Shown here one piece after another: positions 55,461-64,000 of a stretch of DNA of 64,000 nt. The position numbers were made by a program, and so were the translations under genes. The stretch lies in contig NZ_PJRJ01000004.1 in the NCBI RefSeq assembly GCF_003711395.1, positions 1-64,000 on the forward strand, written 5' to 3'. The notes beneath the pieces were generated by a model. That model was not told the origin of the DNA and searched no databases. It was given only the letters and a program-made list of their open reading frames with translations. Within the stretch, counting starts at the first letter, position 1. Each line of letters starts with the position of its first letter. The stretch is from Acinetobacter sp. B51(2017). GTDB lineage: Bacteria; Pseudomonadota; Gammaproteobacteria; Pseudomonadales; Moraxellaceae.

Positions 55461-57665
55461 ATGTCCCATCTTCACTATCGTATCCGTGTTGCCATTCCGC
55501 TCCACCTCTACGATTGCTTTGATTATCTGCTGTCCGAAAGTCAATATCAGCAAGCCGAAGTGGGCGCAAGAGTAGCGGTATCTTTTGGGCGACAAAACTT
55601 AGTCGGCATCATTAGCGAAAAGTTAGCGCCTGATGCTCCCTTAGATCCTCATATTAAACTAAAAAGTATTACCGAATTATTAGACCAACACGCTATTTTA
55701 GATGCCAATAGCTTAAAACTGCTGAATTGGGCAGCCAAATACTATCAATTTCCACTTGGTGAGGTACTGCATAGCGCCTTGCCGAGTTTATTGCGTCAGG
55801 GTAAACCCTATAATTTATTAGCACGTATGTGGCGGGTATTAGATGTTATTGCCGAAGATAAATTAAAACGTTCGGAAAAACAGCGCGAAGCCTATAAAGT
55901 GTTAAAGCTGCATCCAACTGGCACGGCGGAAAATATTTTAAATTTAGCAGGTATTGAAACCTCCACCTTAAAAGCCTTAGAAAAAAAAGGCATTGTGGAT
56001 TGTGTGCTTGAGCCGCAAGATTTTAGTCCTATGCCCATGACCTTGGCACAAATGCCACTGACTGCCAATGATGAACAAAAGGTCGCGATTCAAAGCATTT
56101 TAAAAGCCAAAAATAAATACCAAGCCTTTTTACTCGATGGTTTGACTGGTAGTGGTAAAACCGAAGTTTATTTGCAAGTCATGCAAGAGGTTTTAAAACA
56201 GGGCAAACAAGTCTTGGTATTGGTACCCGAAATTGGACTCACCCCACAAACCATTAGTCGCTTCCAATCACGTTTTCATTGCAATATTGTCTTAATGCAT
56301 TCGGGTTTAAATGACTCAAAGCGCCTACAAGCATGGCAACATGCGCAAACGGGTAAAGCCTCGATTATTTTAGGCACACGTTCGGCCATTTTTGCTCCGA
56401 TGGCCAATTTAGGCCTGATTATCTTAGACGAAGAACATGATTTATCGTTTAAACAACAAGAAAGCTTCCGTTACCATGCGCGAGATGTAGCCCTGTATCG
56501 AGCATATTTACAACAATGTCCGATTGTTTTAGGTTCAGCCACACCAAGCATCGACAGCTATGCTTTAGTCAAGCAAGGTAAAATGACCGCATTACAGCTC
56601 AATCAACGTGCTGGTTCAGCGATAATGCCCAAAATTCACGTTTTGGATTTAAAAGTCGAAAATAAAATCCATGGCATTAGCCAAAGCTTAATTGGCGAAA
56701 TTAAAAAGCGTTTAGAAAAAAAAGAACAAGTCTTGGTATTTTTAAATCGACGTGGTTATGCACCAGTTTTAATTTGTGACAGCTGTGCATGGCAAGCCAA
56801 ATGCCCCAATTGCGATGCTAACTTTACCGTGCATCATCAGCCTTATGTACATTTACACTGTCATCACTGCGGCACGATTCAACGTAAACCAGATACTTGC
56901 CCAAGCTGTAATCATCAAGAACTTAAACCGATTGGTTTAGGCACAGGCAAAGTCGAAGAACAGCTCGCAGAATTATTCCCCGATTATCCAGTGTTACGCG
57001 TCGATCGTGATTCGACAAGTCGAGTTGGCAGTTGGCAAAAAATTTATGACAAGATTCATAGCAGTGAACCCCTCATTTTATTGGGGACGCAAATGTTGGC
57101 CAAAGGACATCATTTTCCTTATGTGACCTTGGTGGCGATTTTAGATATTGACTCAGGTTTGCTCAGTGTCGATTTTCGCGCCCCTGAACGTACAGCACAG
57201 TTGATTATTCAAGTGGCGGGGCGTGCTGGACGTGGCGAACGTAAAGGCGATGTTTATTTACAAACTTTACGCCCCGATCATCCACTTCTCTCGACCATAG
57301 TGAATCATGATTACCGCGCTTTTGCCAAGCAAACTTTGGCAGAGCGTGAAATTGCGCAATTACCACCATTTCGTTATGCCGCTTTAGTGCGCTGCGAATC
57401 GCGTAGTCAAGATCAAAATCTAGATATGCTGACTCAACATGCACAATTTTTACGTGATATGTCAGCGCAGAAAATCAGCATTTGGGGCCCAATTCCCGCG
57501 CCAATGGAACGCAAAGCGGGGCGTTTTCATGCGCATATGGTGCTTTTAGCGACAGAGCGTAGCCAATTGCATTTACAGTTGGGGGTATGGTGGCCGAATC
57601 TGTTGCAACAAAAGCCCGCACAGATGAAACTTAGTCTAGATATTGACCCACAAGAACTGAGTTAA
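55461..57665 (+). CDS. priA: Primosomal protein N' (replication restart helicase PriA)
   Basis: Restarts stalled replication forks. The order is an N-terminal DNA-binding domain (HYRIRVAIPLHLYDCFDYLL), then helicase lobes with Walker A LDGLTGSGKTEVYL and a DEEH box, and the Cys-rich zinc insertion (CDSCAWQAKCPNC, then HCHHCGTIQRKPDTCPSC). Protein is 734 residues from the ATG at 55461; the frame opens earlier at 55416 but the extra 15 residues do not match the family. Confidence 0.95.
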   Translation: MSHLHYRIRVAIPLHLYDCFDYLLSESQYQQAEVGARVAVSFGRQNLVGIISEKLAPDAPLDPHIKLKSITELLDQHAILDANSLKLLNWAAKYYQFPLGEVLHSALPSLLRQGKPYNLLARMWRVLDVIAEDKLKRSEKQREAYKVLKLHPTGTAENILNLAGIETSTLKALEKKGIVDCVLEPQDFSPMPMTLAQMPLTANDEQKVAIQSILKAKNKYQAFLLDGLTGSGKTEVYLQVMQEVLKQGKQVLVLVPEIGLTPQTISRFQSRFHCNIVLMHSGLNDSKRLQAWQHAQTGKASIILGTRSAIFAPMANLGLIILDEEHDLSFKQQESFRYHARDVALYRAYLQQCPIVLGSATPSIDSYALVKQGKMTALQLNQRAGSAIMPKIHVLDLKVENKIHGISQSLIGEIKKRLEKKEQVLVFLNRRGYAPVLICDSCAWQAKCPNCDANFTVHHQPYVHLHCHHCGTIQRKPDTCPSCNHQELKPIGLGTGKVEEQLAELFPDYPVLRVDRDSTSRVGSWQKIYDKIHSSEPLILLGTQMLAKGHHFPYVTLVAILDIDSGLLSVDFRAPERTAQLIIQVAGRAGRGERKGDVYLQTLRPDHPLLSTIVNHDYRAFAKQTLAEREIAQLPPFRYAALVRCESRSQDQNLDMLTQHAQFLRDMSAQKISIWGPIPAPMERKAGRFHAHMVLLATERSQLHLQLGVWWPNLLQQKPAQMKLSLDIDPQELS

Positions 57666-57704
57666 TTCAGTACACTCTATGCTTTAAGCTGCAAAGGAAG
57701 GCGC

Positions 57705-59552
57705 ATGTCTTTATTGATACAATTGACGATTATTTTGGCGTTTGCCTTAGTTATGGTGCCAGTCACCAAACGGCTCGGTTTACCCACACTTATCGGCTAT
57801 GTAGCAACAGGTATCGCCCTTGGTCCTTACGTGTTTGACCTCATTCCATTAAGTATTGAGCTCAAGCAACTCCAGCATCTTGGTTTATTACTTTTGTTGT
57901 TTTTCATAGGGATGCAATTGCAACCCACTCGTTTAATGCAACTTAAACTAAAAGACATTCAATTTGCCAGCTATGCCCTCGGACTGAGTATTTTAGTGCT
58001 GACCATGCTCGGGATTTGGTTATTCGATCTGTCTATTTTGGTCAGCTTTATTGTCAGTGCAGCCTTAAGTTTACTCAGCTTTAGTTTATTACAACAACAA
58101 ATCCAACTACCAAAGCACTTTAACCCTGTTTTAGGTCAGCAAGTGTTTAACTTTGGCTTAATACACAGTCTATGGGCTGTGCTATTAATTGCTTGTTTAC
58201 CCATATTGATTGGTTTCGCATCACCGCAACATAGCTTTGCCTATGCAATGAGTGTAGTGGCTGCGCTGAGTGGTTTATGGTTACTCCAGCGCTATGTGCT
58301 GCAACCTGTGTTTGAATATTTAGAGCAGACTCACACGCATGAACTGGTCTTAGCCAGTGCGGTTTTAAGTGCAAGTTTAAGTTTTATTGTACTCGATGCT
58401 TTGAATATTCATGATAGTTTAGCTGCCTTACTGGCAGGCTTTTTAATTTCAGATTCGCGTTTTCACAAACGTATCGCTCAATATAGTGCACCATTTAAAG
58501 GCTTGGTATTTGCCGCGTTTTTTATTGTGCTTGGCATGAGCCTACCGCTATCACTACTGCTGGAACAGCCTGTATTTTTCGCGCTAGGCTTATTGGTTCT
58601 GCTCTTGGTTAAGCTCAGCATGTACTTGGCCTTAGCACGTTATTTTAAAGCCTCTTGGTTAGACAGCTGCTTAATCAGCAGTGCCTTCATCAGTAGCGGT
58701 GAATTTGGGTTTATTTTGCTGTATAGCGCTTTTGCGAGCCAACTTGCACCTGCAACAGTACTCGAACCGTATTTACTACTGTTGATGCTGGCGTTCGTGC
58801 TCTCACCCGTTTTAATGCTGTTTAGTCAGCGCTATCTTGTGCCACGTTTTAAGACGGCAGCTTTAGCAGATAACGCCACTGAGCCTAAATTTACTGCACC
58901 CACACCGCTATTCATTATTGGTTTTGGCCGTGTTGGACAATTGGTGGCACGGGTGGCACACACGCAAAATATTGCTTTTACAGCGATTGATAATCATCTG
59001 CCTCCCGCACAGGATTTATCTGCTTATGGTGGCTGTTTACTAAAGATGGATGCGACAGATACTCAAGCACTGCAAAAACTGCCGCTCAATGCTATGCAAC
59101 TTGCCGTGATTGCTGTCGATGATGTGGAAGATAACATCAATATTGTGCGTTATTTACAGCTACATTATCCTGATTTAAAGCTCTTGGTTCGGGCGCGTGA
59201 CCGTCATCATGCGCATCTCTTAAGTGATTTAGGCATCATACATATTTGGCGAGAAACCTATCTATCTGCCTTAGATTTAGCCCTAAATAGTCTGATTCAT
59301 TTAGGGATGCAGCCACAGCAAGCTCAAGATAACATTGCTCAGTTTCGTATTCACGACCAAAAGCTACAACGCCAACAACAGCAAATTGAGTACGATGATA
59401 TTAAGCTATATCAAACCCAAGAAGCGGCTTTAGCTGAGTTACATTATTTACTCGCACAGGATCTATCCCTTAAAAGCCAAGTAAGTGCATTAACAGCGGA
59501 TGATTTAAAGCCAGACTCAGCATTACAACAGATGAAGGCAACTGACTTGTGA
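57705..59552 (+). CDS. Monovalent cation:proton antiporter-2 (KefB/KefC-like)
   Basis: About twelve membrane helices (residues 1-390) carrying the Na/H-exchanger-type core (LPTLIGYVATGIALGPYVF), followed by a TrkA-N (RCK) domain with NAD motif IIGFGRVGQLVARVA. It exports K+ or Na+ in exchange for protons. Gating by glutathione adducts is known for KefB/C but is not shown here. Size is 615. AAGGAAG precedes the ATG; only 39 bases separate it from priA. Confidence 0.88.
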   Translation: MSLLIQLTIILAFALVMVPVTKRLGLPTLIGYVATGIALGPYVFDLIPLSIELKQLQHLGLLLLLFFIGMQLQPTRLMQLKLKDIQFASYALGLSILVLTMLGIWLFDLSILVSFIVSAALSLLSFSLLQQQIQLPKHFNPVLGQQVFNFGLIHSLWAVLLIACLPILIGFASPQHSFAYAMSVVAALSGLWLLQRYVLQPVFEYLEQTHTHELVLASAVLSASLSFIVLDALNIHDSLAALLAGFLISDSRFHKRIAQYSAPFKGLVFAAFFIVLGMSLPLSLLLEQPVFFALGLLVLLLVKLSMYLALARYFKASWLDSCLISSAFISSGEFGFILLYSAFASQLAPATVLEPYLLLLMLAFVLSPVLMLFSQRYLVPRFKTAALADNATEPKFTAPTPLFIIGFGRVGQLVARVAHTQNIAFTAIDNHLPPAQDLSAYGGCLLKMDATDTQALQKLPLNAMQLAVIAVDDVEDNINIVRYLQLHYPDLKLLVRARDRHHAHLLSDLGIIHIWRETYLSALDLALNSLIHLGMQPQQAQDNIAQFRIHDQKLQRQQQQIEYDDIKLYQTQEAALAELHYLLAQDLSLKSQVSALTADDLKPDSALQQMKATDL

Positions 59553-59594
59553 TTTACAATATAGCCACCATTAAGACAGGGTTTGGAGAATTTT

Positions 59595-60470
59595 ATGTCT
59601 GATTTACGTCAACGTTTTTTTATTGAAGATAGCCCTGTTCGTGGCGAAGTGGTGCATCTTGAGCAATCCTTAACCACCATTTTAGCGCAGCGTGACTATG
59701 CCCCTGCGATTAAAATTTTACTGGGTGAGATGCTCAGTGCCACAGCATTATTAGCCAGTACCCTAAAAATCCAAGGTCGTATTAGCTTACAAATTCAAGC
59801 ATCAGGCACCTTAAAATGGGCTATGGCTGAATGTAACCATTTAGGTGAAGTACGCGCTTTAGCAGAATACGAGCAAGATCCGCATTTTAATCAAGCAAGC
59901 GATTCAAGTACTGTATTAAAAACTTTAGTTAAACCCGTATTATTTATTAATATTGAGCCAGATGTGGGTCAACGTTATCAAGGTATTGTGCCGCTTGAGC
60001 ATGACACTTTGGCAGGTTGCTTAATGCAGTACTATGATTTATCTGCACAAATTGCAACACGTATTGTCCTAGCCAGCAATGAACAACGCGCGGGTGGTTT
60101 ACTGATTCAATTATTACCACGTAATAGCGAAGAAGAACAGCAACGTGTTGATGAAGACTTATGGCCACGTTTAACTATGCTCACCAGCACACTCAAAGCA
60201 GAAGAATTAACAGATTTAACTGCAACCGACATCTTATATCGTTTATATAACGAAGAAGAAGTGCGTTTACCTGAGGCTGAACAACTTAAATTTGGCTGTA
60301 CCTGTTCTAAACAACGCTGTGCTGTTGCTTTAGAGCAATTGGGCGTCAGCGGTGTACGTGAAACGCTCGAACATCAAAACCCAATTGATATGAATTGCCA
60401 ATTCTGCAATACGGTATATACCTTTAGTGCAGAAGAAGCTTTAGGCTTATTTGGCGAACATTTAAGTTAA
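59595..60470 (+). CDS. hslO: Redox-regulated chaperone Hsp33
   Basis: Oxidation-activated holdase. The C-terminal zinc-switch cysteines are present as CTC and then CQFC about 30 residues later (GCTCSKQRC ... MNCQFCNTVY). The N-terminal LRQRFFIEDSPVRGEVVHLEQ is typical. The ATG at 59595 with GGAGA upstream is chosen over 59583. Length is 291. It follows the antiporter gene closely and ends at a terminator. Confidence 0.95.
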   Translation: MSDLRQRFFIEDSPVRGEVVHLEQSLTTILAQRDYAPAIKILLGEMLSATALLASTLKIQGRISLQIQASGTLKWAMAECNHLGEVRALAEYEQDPHFNQASDSSTVLKTLVKPVLFINIEPDVGQRYQGIVPLEHDTLAGCLMQYYDLSAQIATRIVLASNEQRAGGLLIQLLPRNSEEEQQRVDEDLWPRLTMLTSTLKAEELTDLTATDILYRLYNEEEVRLPEAEQLKFGCTCSKQRCAVALEQLGVSGVRETLEHQNPIDMNCQFCNTVYTFSAEEALGLFGEHLS

Positions 60471-60771
60471 TTGCTTTATTTAAAAAGGCAGCATTAGGCT
60501 GCCTTTTTTTATGCCTAACCGTTTATCGCTTTGCAACAAAGCCTCACAAATACCCTCTAGGCTTATTCATAAAAACATAGAATAATGACCAAATAATAGA
60601 CAGATTAAGCATAGGCAAAACATTGCTTTTGTCACATTGGTTTGGGTACAACAATAAATACACATTTTCCAAACTAAAGCTATAGCGTTGTCACAGGCGC
60701 AATCTTTTATGCTTAATAGAGTTTTTCTGTAGCAAAGTGACGCTGCTACACCCGATTATAAGGAGATGGCA
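60471..60771. other. Non-coding region between hslO and the CbpM-like gene
   Basis: Holds the hslO terminator (60482-60510) and about 250 bases that contain a promoter but no other recognised element. Confidence 0.5.
60482..60510 (+). terminator. hslO terminator
   Basis: AAAAAGGCAG and CTGCCTTTTT pair around CATTAGG, followed by T. Confidence 0.88.
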
Positions 60772-61089
60772 ATGACCACAATCCATTATCGTGAAACCCT
60801 AGACCATGTTGAAGAGCCGTTAAGTTTTGACTTACATAGCTTTGCTGAAGCTTGTGAACAAAGCCCAGAATGGGTATTGCAACTCTTAGAATATGACATC
60901 CTGCCACGCCGCCCTGAAGAGCGGATTCATCAATTCTTTGCTGCTGATGTGGAGCGTGCGCAACAAGCCTACCGTTTACAACGCGATTTTAATGCCAGTT
61001 TTTCTGCAGTTGCCATGATGCTTGATCTGATTGATGAAGTACAACAACTGCGTAAGCAAGTAAAACATTGCAACTTTATTCATAGTTAA
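60772..61089 (+). CDS. Chaperone-modulator CbpM-like protein
   Basis: 105 residues predicted as helical, MerR-like: a short N-terminal strand-helix with SFAEACEQSPEWVLQLLEYDILPRR, then HQFFAADVERAQQAYRLQRDFNASFSAVAMMLDLIDEVQQL, as in CbpM, which binds and inhibits the DnaJ homologue CbpA. The ATG at 60772 has AAGGAG in position; an earlier ATG at 60766 lies inside that ribosome-binding site. No cbpA gene is adjacent, so the partner is not shown here. Confidence 0.78.
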   Translation: MTTIHYRETLDHVEEPLSFDLHSFAEACEQSPEWVLQLLEYDILPRRPEERIHQFFAADVERAQQAYRLQRDFNASFSAVAMMLDLIDEVQQLRKQVKHCNFIHS

Positions 61090-61166
61090 GTTGCGCATCC
61101 CTTTCGCACAGCAGCTTGTTAGCTGCTGTATGTCTATAGACGCTTTGTTGAGACTATGCACCCACT

Positions 61167-61421
61167 ATGAAGACCAAAGAATCTAATAAAAAGACCAAGT
61201 TCATGTTTCCCGAATTTAAGGATTTAATTCCCAAATTACGTGAAGACAATCCTCATTTTGCCAAAATGTTTGAACAACATGAACAACTTGATCGGGAGAT
61301 CAATTTGTTGGAACAAGATCCTGTTAATCAAATTCGTGATGACATTGAGCTGTTAAAACGGCAAAAGCTTAAGCTCAAAGATCAAATGTATTTGATGCTA
61401 CAACAAGCCCAAACTCAATAA
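61167..61421 (+). CDS. YdcH-family small protein
   Basis: A short helical protein with MFPEFKDLIPKLREDNPHFAKMFEQHEQLDREI, typical of the YdcH/DUF465 group of about 75 residues. The start is uncertain: 61167 gives 84 residues, while the ATG at 61203 matches the family start MFPEF. The role is unknown. A terminator shared with pnp follows. Confidence 0.8.
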   Translation: MKTKESNKKTKFMFPEFKDLIPKLREDNPHFAKMFEQHEQLDREINLLEQDPVNQIRDDIELLKRQKLKLKDQMYLMLQQAQTQ

Positions 61422-61453
61422 AAAAGCCCGCTACATGAGCGGGCTTTTTTTTA
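61419..61453. terminator. Bidirectional terminator before pnp end
   Basis: AAAAAAGCCCGCT and AGCGGGCTTTTTT pair around ACATG; it ends both the YdcH-like gene and the convergent pnp. Confidence 0.94.
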
Positions 61454-61469
61454 GACGCTAAACAGCAAA

Positions 61470-63563
61470 TTATGCTTGTTCGATGTCTTTCATAGTTAAC
61501 TTGATACGACCGCGGTTGTCGACATCAGCCACTTGTACTTTGATCTCTTGACCTTCAGTCAATACGTCTGCAACGTTGGCAATACGTTCATTTGAGATTT
61601 GCGAGATATGAAGTAAACCATCAGTACCCGGAAGGATATTAACGAACGCACCAAACTCAACAATACGAATCACTTTACCTGTGTAGATTGTACCTGGTTC
61701 GACTTCAGCAGTAAGTGCTTGAATCTTAGCGATTGCAGCCATTGCAGCAGATTTTGTTTCGCCAAATACGCGCACTGTACCATTATCTTCGATATCAATT
61801 GCTGCTTTAGTTTCTTCGGTAATCGCACGAATAGTTGCGCCGCCTTTACCAATCACATCACGGATCTTATCAGGGTTGATGTTGATCACTTGGAATGTTG
61901 GCGCGTGCATCGAAATTTCTGGACGAGCGCGTGAAATCACTTGGTTCATTGCATTTAAAATGTGGATACGACCAGCGTATGCTTGGTTTAATGCAACTTC
62001 CATGATCTCTTCGGTAATACCTTCGATCTTGATGTCCATTTGTAGCGCAGTAATACCGTTGGCAGAACCAGCTACTTTAAAGTCCATGTCGCCTAAGTGA
62101 TCTTCATCACCTAAGATGTCAGACAATACTGCAAAACGCTCGCCTTCTTTGACTAGACCCATTGCGATACCCGCAACTGGCGCTTTCAGTGGCACACCTG
62201 CATCCATAAGAGATAATGAAGCACCACATACAGAAGCCATTGAAGATGAACCGTTTGATTCTGTAATGTCAGATACGATACGGATCACATACGGGAAGCG
62301 ATCCGCTGCAGGAAGCACAGCTTGAACACCACGACGAGCCAAACGACCATGACCAATTTCACGACGTTTAGGACCAGATTCACGACCTGTTTCACCTACA
62401 GAGTATGCAGGGAAGTTGTAGTGAAGCATGAAGTTATCAGTTTTAGTACCTGCAAGGGTATCTACCATTAAGGCATCACGTGTGTTACCCAAAGTCGTTG
62501 TAACCAACGCCTGAGTTTCACCACGCGTGAATAATGCAGAACCGTGTGCACGATCTAACACGCCAACTTGTACGTCAAGCGCACGAACAGTTTTGGTATC
62601 ACGACCATCAATACGTGGCTTACCAGACAAGATATTGTCACGTACTGTACGGTATTTAAGATCTTCAAACAGTTCGTTTAATTCGTCTGCAATACCCGTT
62701 TCGTCATTTTCTGGAACGAATTGAGCAACCGCTTCAGCATGAAGTGCATCAAGTGCTGCATAACGGTCTTGTTTCACTGCAATGGTGTACGCTTCAGAAA
62801 TTTTCGCTTCAAAAGCTTCTTTTAATTTTGCACGAAGGTCTTCGTTTTTAGATGGAGCCACCCAATCAGATTCTTTCGCGCCAGCTGCTGCAGCAAATTC
62901 TTTAATCGCTTGAATCGCGATTTGCATTTCATCATGACCAAAAAGTACTGCACCAAGCATTTGGTCTTCTGAAAGTTCTTTCGCTTCAGATTCAACCATC
63001 AACACCGCAGATTCTGTACCAGCAACCACAAGGTCAAGATCAGATTCTTTTAACTGTTCGTGGTTTGGGTTAAGAACGTATTCACCGTTGATTAAACCTA
63101 CACGCGCCGCACCAATTGGACCACGGAATGGTGTACCTGCAATTGCAAGTGCAGCAGATGTACCAAGCATAGCTGCAATGTCAGCTTCCATGGTTTTGTC
63201 AGAAGATACAACAGTTGCAGTCACTTGGATTTCGTTGTAGTAACCTTCTGGGAACAACGGACGAATTGGACGGTCAATTAAACGTGAAATTAAAGTTTCA
63301 GCTTCAGACGCACGGCCTTCACGCTTACCATAACCACCTGGGATACGACCCGCAGCATATTGTTTTTCTTGGTAGTTAACCGTTAACGGGAAGAAATCTT
63401 GACCCGCTTTTGCTGTAGGCTGCGCTACAACTGCAACCAGTACAGTTACGCCGCCCATCGTAATCACAACCGTGTTTGCTTGACGTGCTACACGACCAGT
63501 TTCAAGTACAACTTGGTGCTGACCAAATTGGAATTCTTTACGAATAATATTAAACATCGACAT
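61470..63563 (-). CDS. pnp: Polynucleotide phosphorylase
   Basis: A 3'-5' phosphorolytic exoribonuclease and degradosome partner of RNase E. Two RNase PH domains are followed by a KH domain ([20 protein letters not shown]) and an S1 domain ([29 protein letters not shown]). Size is 697. It follows rpsO on the same strand, with a long structured spacer, as in E. coli, where PNPase autoregulates through the RNase III-cut leader. The start is ambiguous between codons 1 and 3. Confidence 0.97.
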   Translation of the reverse strand: MSMFNIIRKEFQFGQHQVVLETGRVARQANTVVITMGGVTVLVAVVAQPTAKAGQDFFPLTVNYQEKQYAAGRIPGGYGKREGRASEAETLISRLIDRPIRPLFPEGYYNEIQVTATVVSSDKTMEADIAAMLGTSAALAIAGTPFRGPIGAARVGLINGEYVLNPNHEQLKESDLDLVVAGTESAVLMVESEAKELSEDQMLGAVLFGHDEMQIAIQAIKEFAAAAGAKESDWVAPSKNEDLRAKLKEAFEAKISEAYTIAVKQDRYAALDALHAEAVAQFVPENDETGIADELNELFEDLKYRTVRDNILSGKPRIDGRDTKTVRALDVQVGVLDRAHGSALFTRGETQALVTTTLGNTRDALMVDTLAGTKTDNFMLHYNFPAYSVGETGRESGPKRREIGHGRLARRGVQAVLPAADRFPYVIRIVSDITESNGSSSMASVCGASLSLMDAGVPLKAPVAGIAMGLVKEGERFAVLSDILGDEDHLGDMDFKVAGSANGITALQMDIKIEGITEEIMEVALNQAYAGRIHILNAMNQVISRARPEISMHAPTFQVININPDKIRDVIGKGGATIRAITEETKAAIDIEDNGTVRVFGETKSAAMAAIAKIQALTAEVEPGTIYTGKVIRIVEFGAFVNILPGTDGLLHISQISNERIANVADVLTEGQEIKVQVADVDNRGRIKLTMKDIEQA

Positions 63564-63598
63564 GTTTTATTTTTTCCTAGTTCTTGTGAACAATTATT

Positions 63599-63686
63599 CT
63601 AGTGGAGACCCCTAAGGTTTGGCATTCATCGGTACTTTTGTTAAGCCAAAGCATAAATGACAAAGCTTAGAAGCCGACCTCACTAG
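63599..63686 (-). promoter_or_regulatory. Long imperfect hairpin in the pnp leader
   Basis: CTAGTG (63599-63604) pairs with CACTAG (63681-63686). Inward, CTAAG pairs with CTTAG, TTTG with CAAA and ATT-AT with AT-AAT, giving some 20 base pairs around a loop of about 20 bases. In E. coli the rpsO-pnp spacer forms a stem cut by RNase III that controls pnp; a similar function here is inferred. Confidence 0.55.
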
Positions 63687-63700
63687 ATTTTAAACACAAA

Positions 63701-63724
63701 GAAGGAGCGAACATTCGCCCCTTC
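63701..63724 (-). terminator. Hairpin after rpsO
   Basis: GAAGG-GCGA pairs with TCGC-CCTTC with one mismatch around a 4-base loop. On the minus strand a U-rich tract follows, so it may be a partial terminator between rpsO and pnp. Confidence 0.5.
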
Positions 63725-63814
63725 CCCATTATCTAACCTAAAGTTAGATATACTCTTGTTTTTAGTCCTACGGCACTAAACATGCAATAATCCAAAAACA
63801 AAGTTTAAATCGAA

Positions 63815-64000
63815 TTAACGACGTAAACCTAAAGCAGCAATCAAATCGCTGTAACGAGTAGCGTCTTTACCTTTAAGGTAGTCAAGAAGCTTACGACGTT
63901 GGTTAACCATACGGATAAGACCGCGACGGCTGTGATGATCGTGCTTGTGCTCTTTGAAGTGACCTTGTAAGTCATTGATTTGAGCAGTTAAAAGCGCTAC
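63815..64000 (-). CDS. rpsO: 30S ribosomal protein S15 (3' part, cut by the window)
   Basis: The last 61 residues are in frame and read [20 protein letters not shown] and then [20 protein letters not shown], ending LIAALGLRR; this is ribosomal S15. The 5' end lies beyond position 64000. It precedes pnp, the conserved gammaproteobacterial order. Confidence 0.96.
   Translation of the reverse strand, partial: VALLTAQINDLQGHFKEHKHDHHSRRGLIRMVNQRRKLLDYLKGKDATRYSDLIAALGLRR

Overview
The window looks like chromosomal DNA of a gammaproteobacterium of the Moraxellaceae, most probably an Acinetobacter. The reasons are the A+T-rich composition, a long RNase E with a Gln/Arg-rich tail, a gspF-gspG pair lying away from other type II secretion genes, a Zur-type palindrome upstream of a zinc-chaperone-like lipoprotein, and the overall housekeeping content. 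The genus is inferred by recognition of proteins, not by a search. No insertion sequence, prophage or CRISPR array was seen.

Left part (about 1-17000). After a catalase gene, a metallo-beta-lactamase-fold hydrolase and an EamA transporter comes a catabolic cluster for 3-phenylpropionate/cinnamate. A minus-strand operon hcaE-hcaF-hcaC-hcaB-mhpB-hcaD encodes the two-subunit Rieske dioxygenase, its ferredoxin and reductase, the dihydrodiol dehydrogenase and, inserted among them, the extradiol ring-cleavage dioxygenase. A divergent LysR gene (hcaR) follows, then mhpC, an OprD-like porin gene, and an mhpD-mhpF-mhpE operon that carries the cleavage product to pyruvate and acetyl-CoA. Together these form an almost complete route from the aromatic acid to central metabolism. 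No mhpA, mhpR or dedicated inner-membrane transporter is present.

Middle part (17300-38500). A HAD phosphatase, rluC and rne (divergent, 735-base structured intergenic leader with a terminator-like hairpin inside), a FATP-type acyl-CoA synthetase, three identical tRNA-Lys genes, several lipoproteins, a PspC protein, a 1021-residue autotransporter, a Zur-box-preceded AztD-like lipoprotein, glyQ-glyS, a DUF4268/PD-(D/E)XK protein, a secreted protein with 13 in-frame hexanucleotide repeats coding Gln-Thr, and a D-2-hydroxyacid dehydrogenase.

Right part (38600-64000). Mostly housekeeping: methyltransferases, a HI0933-type flavoprotein, yacG, a probable operon DUF1285-murI-DUF4062-hemH-gloC, ETF-ubiquinone oxidoreductase, tusA, corC-lnt, gspF-gspG, priA, a CPA2 antiporter, hslO, a CbpM-like protein, a YdcH-like protein, pnp, and the 3' part of rpsO cut by the window end. 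Intrinsic terminators separate most units and many are bidirectional.

The points most worth following are the Zur-box/AztD-like gene, the terminator-bearing rne leader, the mhpB insertion in the hca operon, the Gln-Thr hexamer array, the autotransporter with an uncharacterised N-terminal domain, and a DUF4062 gene inside a cell-wall/haem operon.
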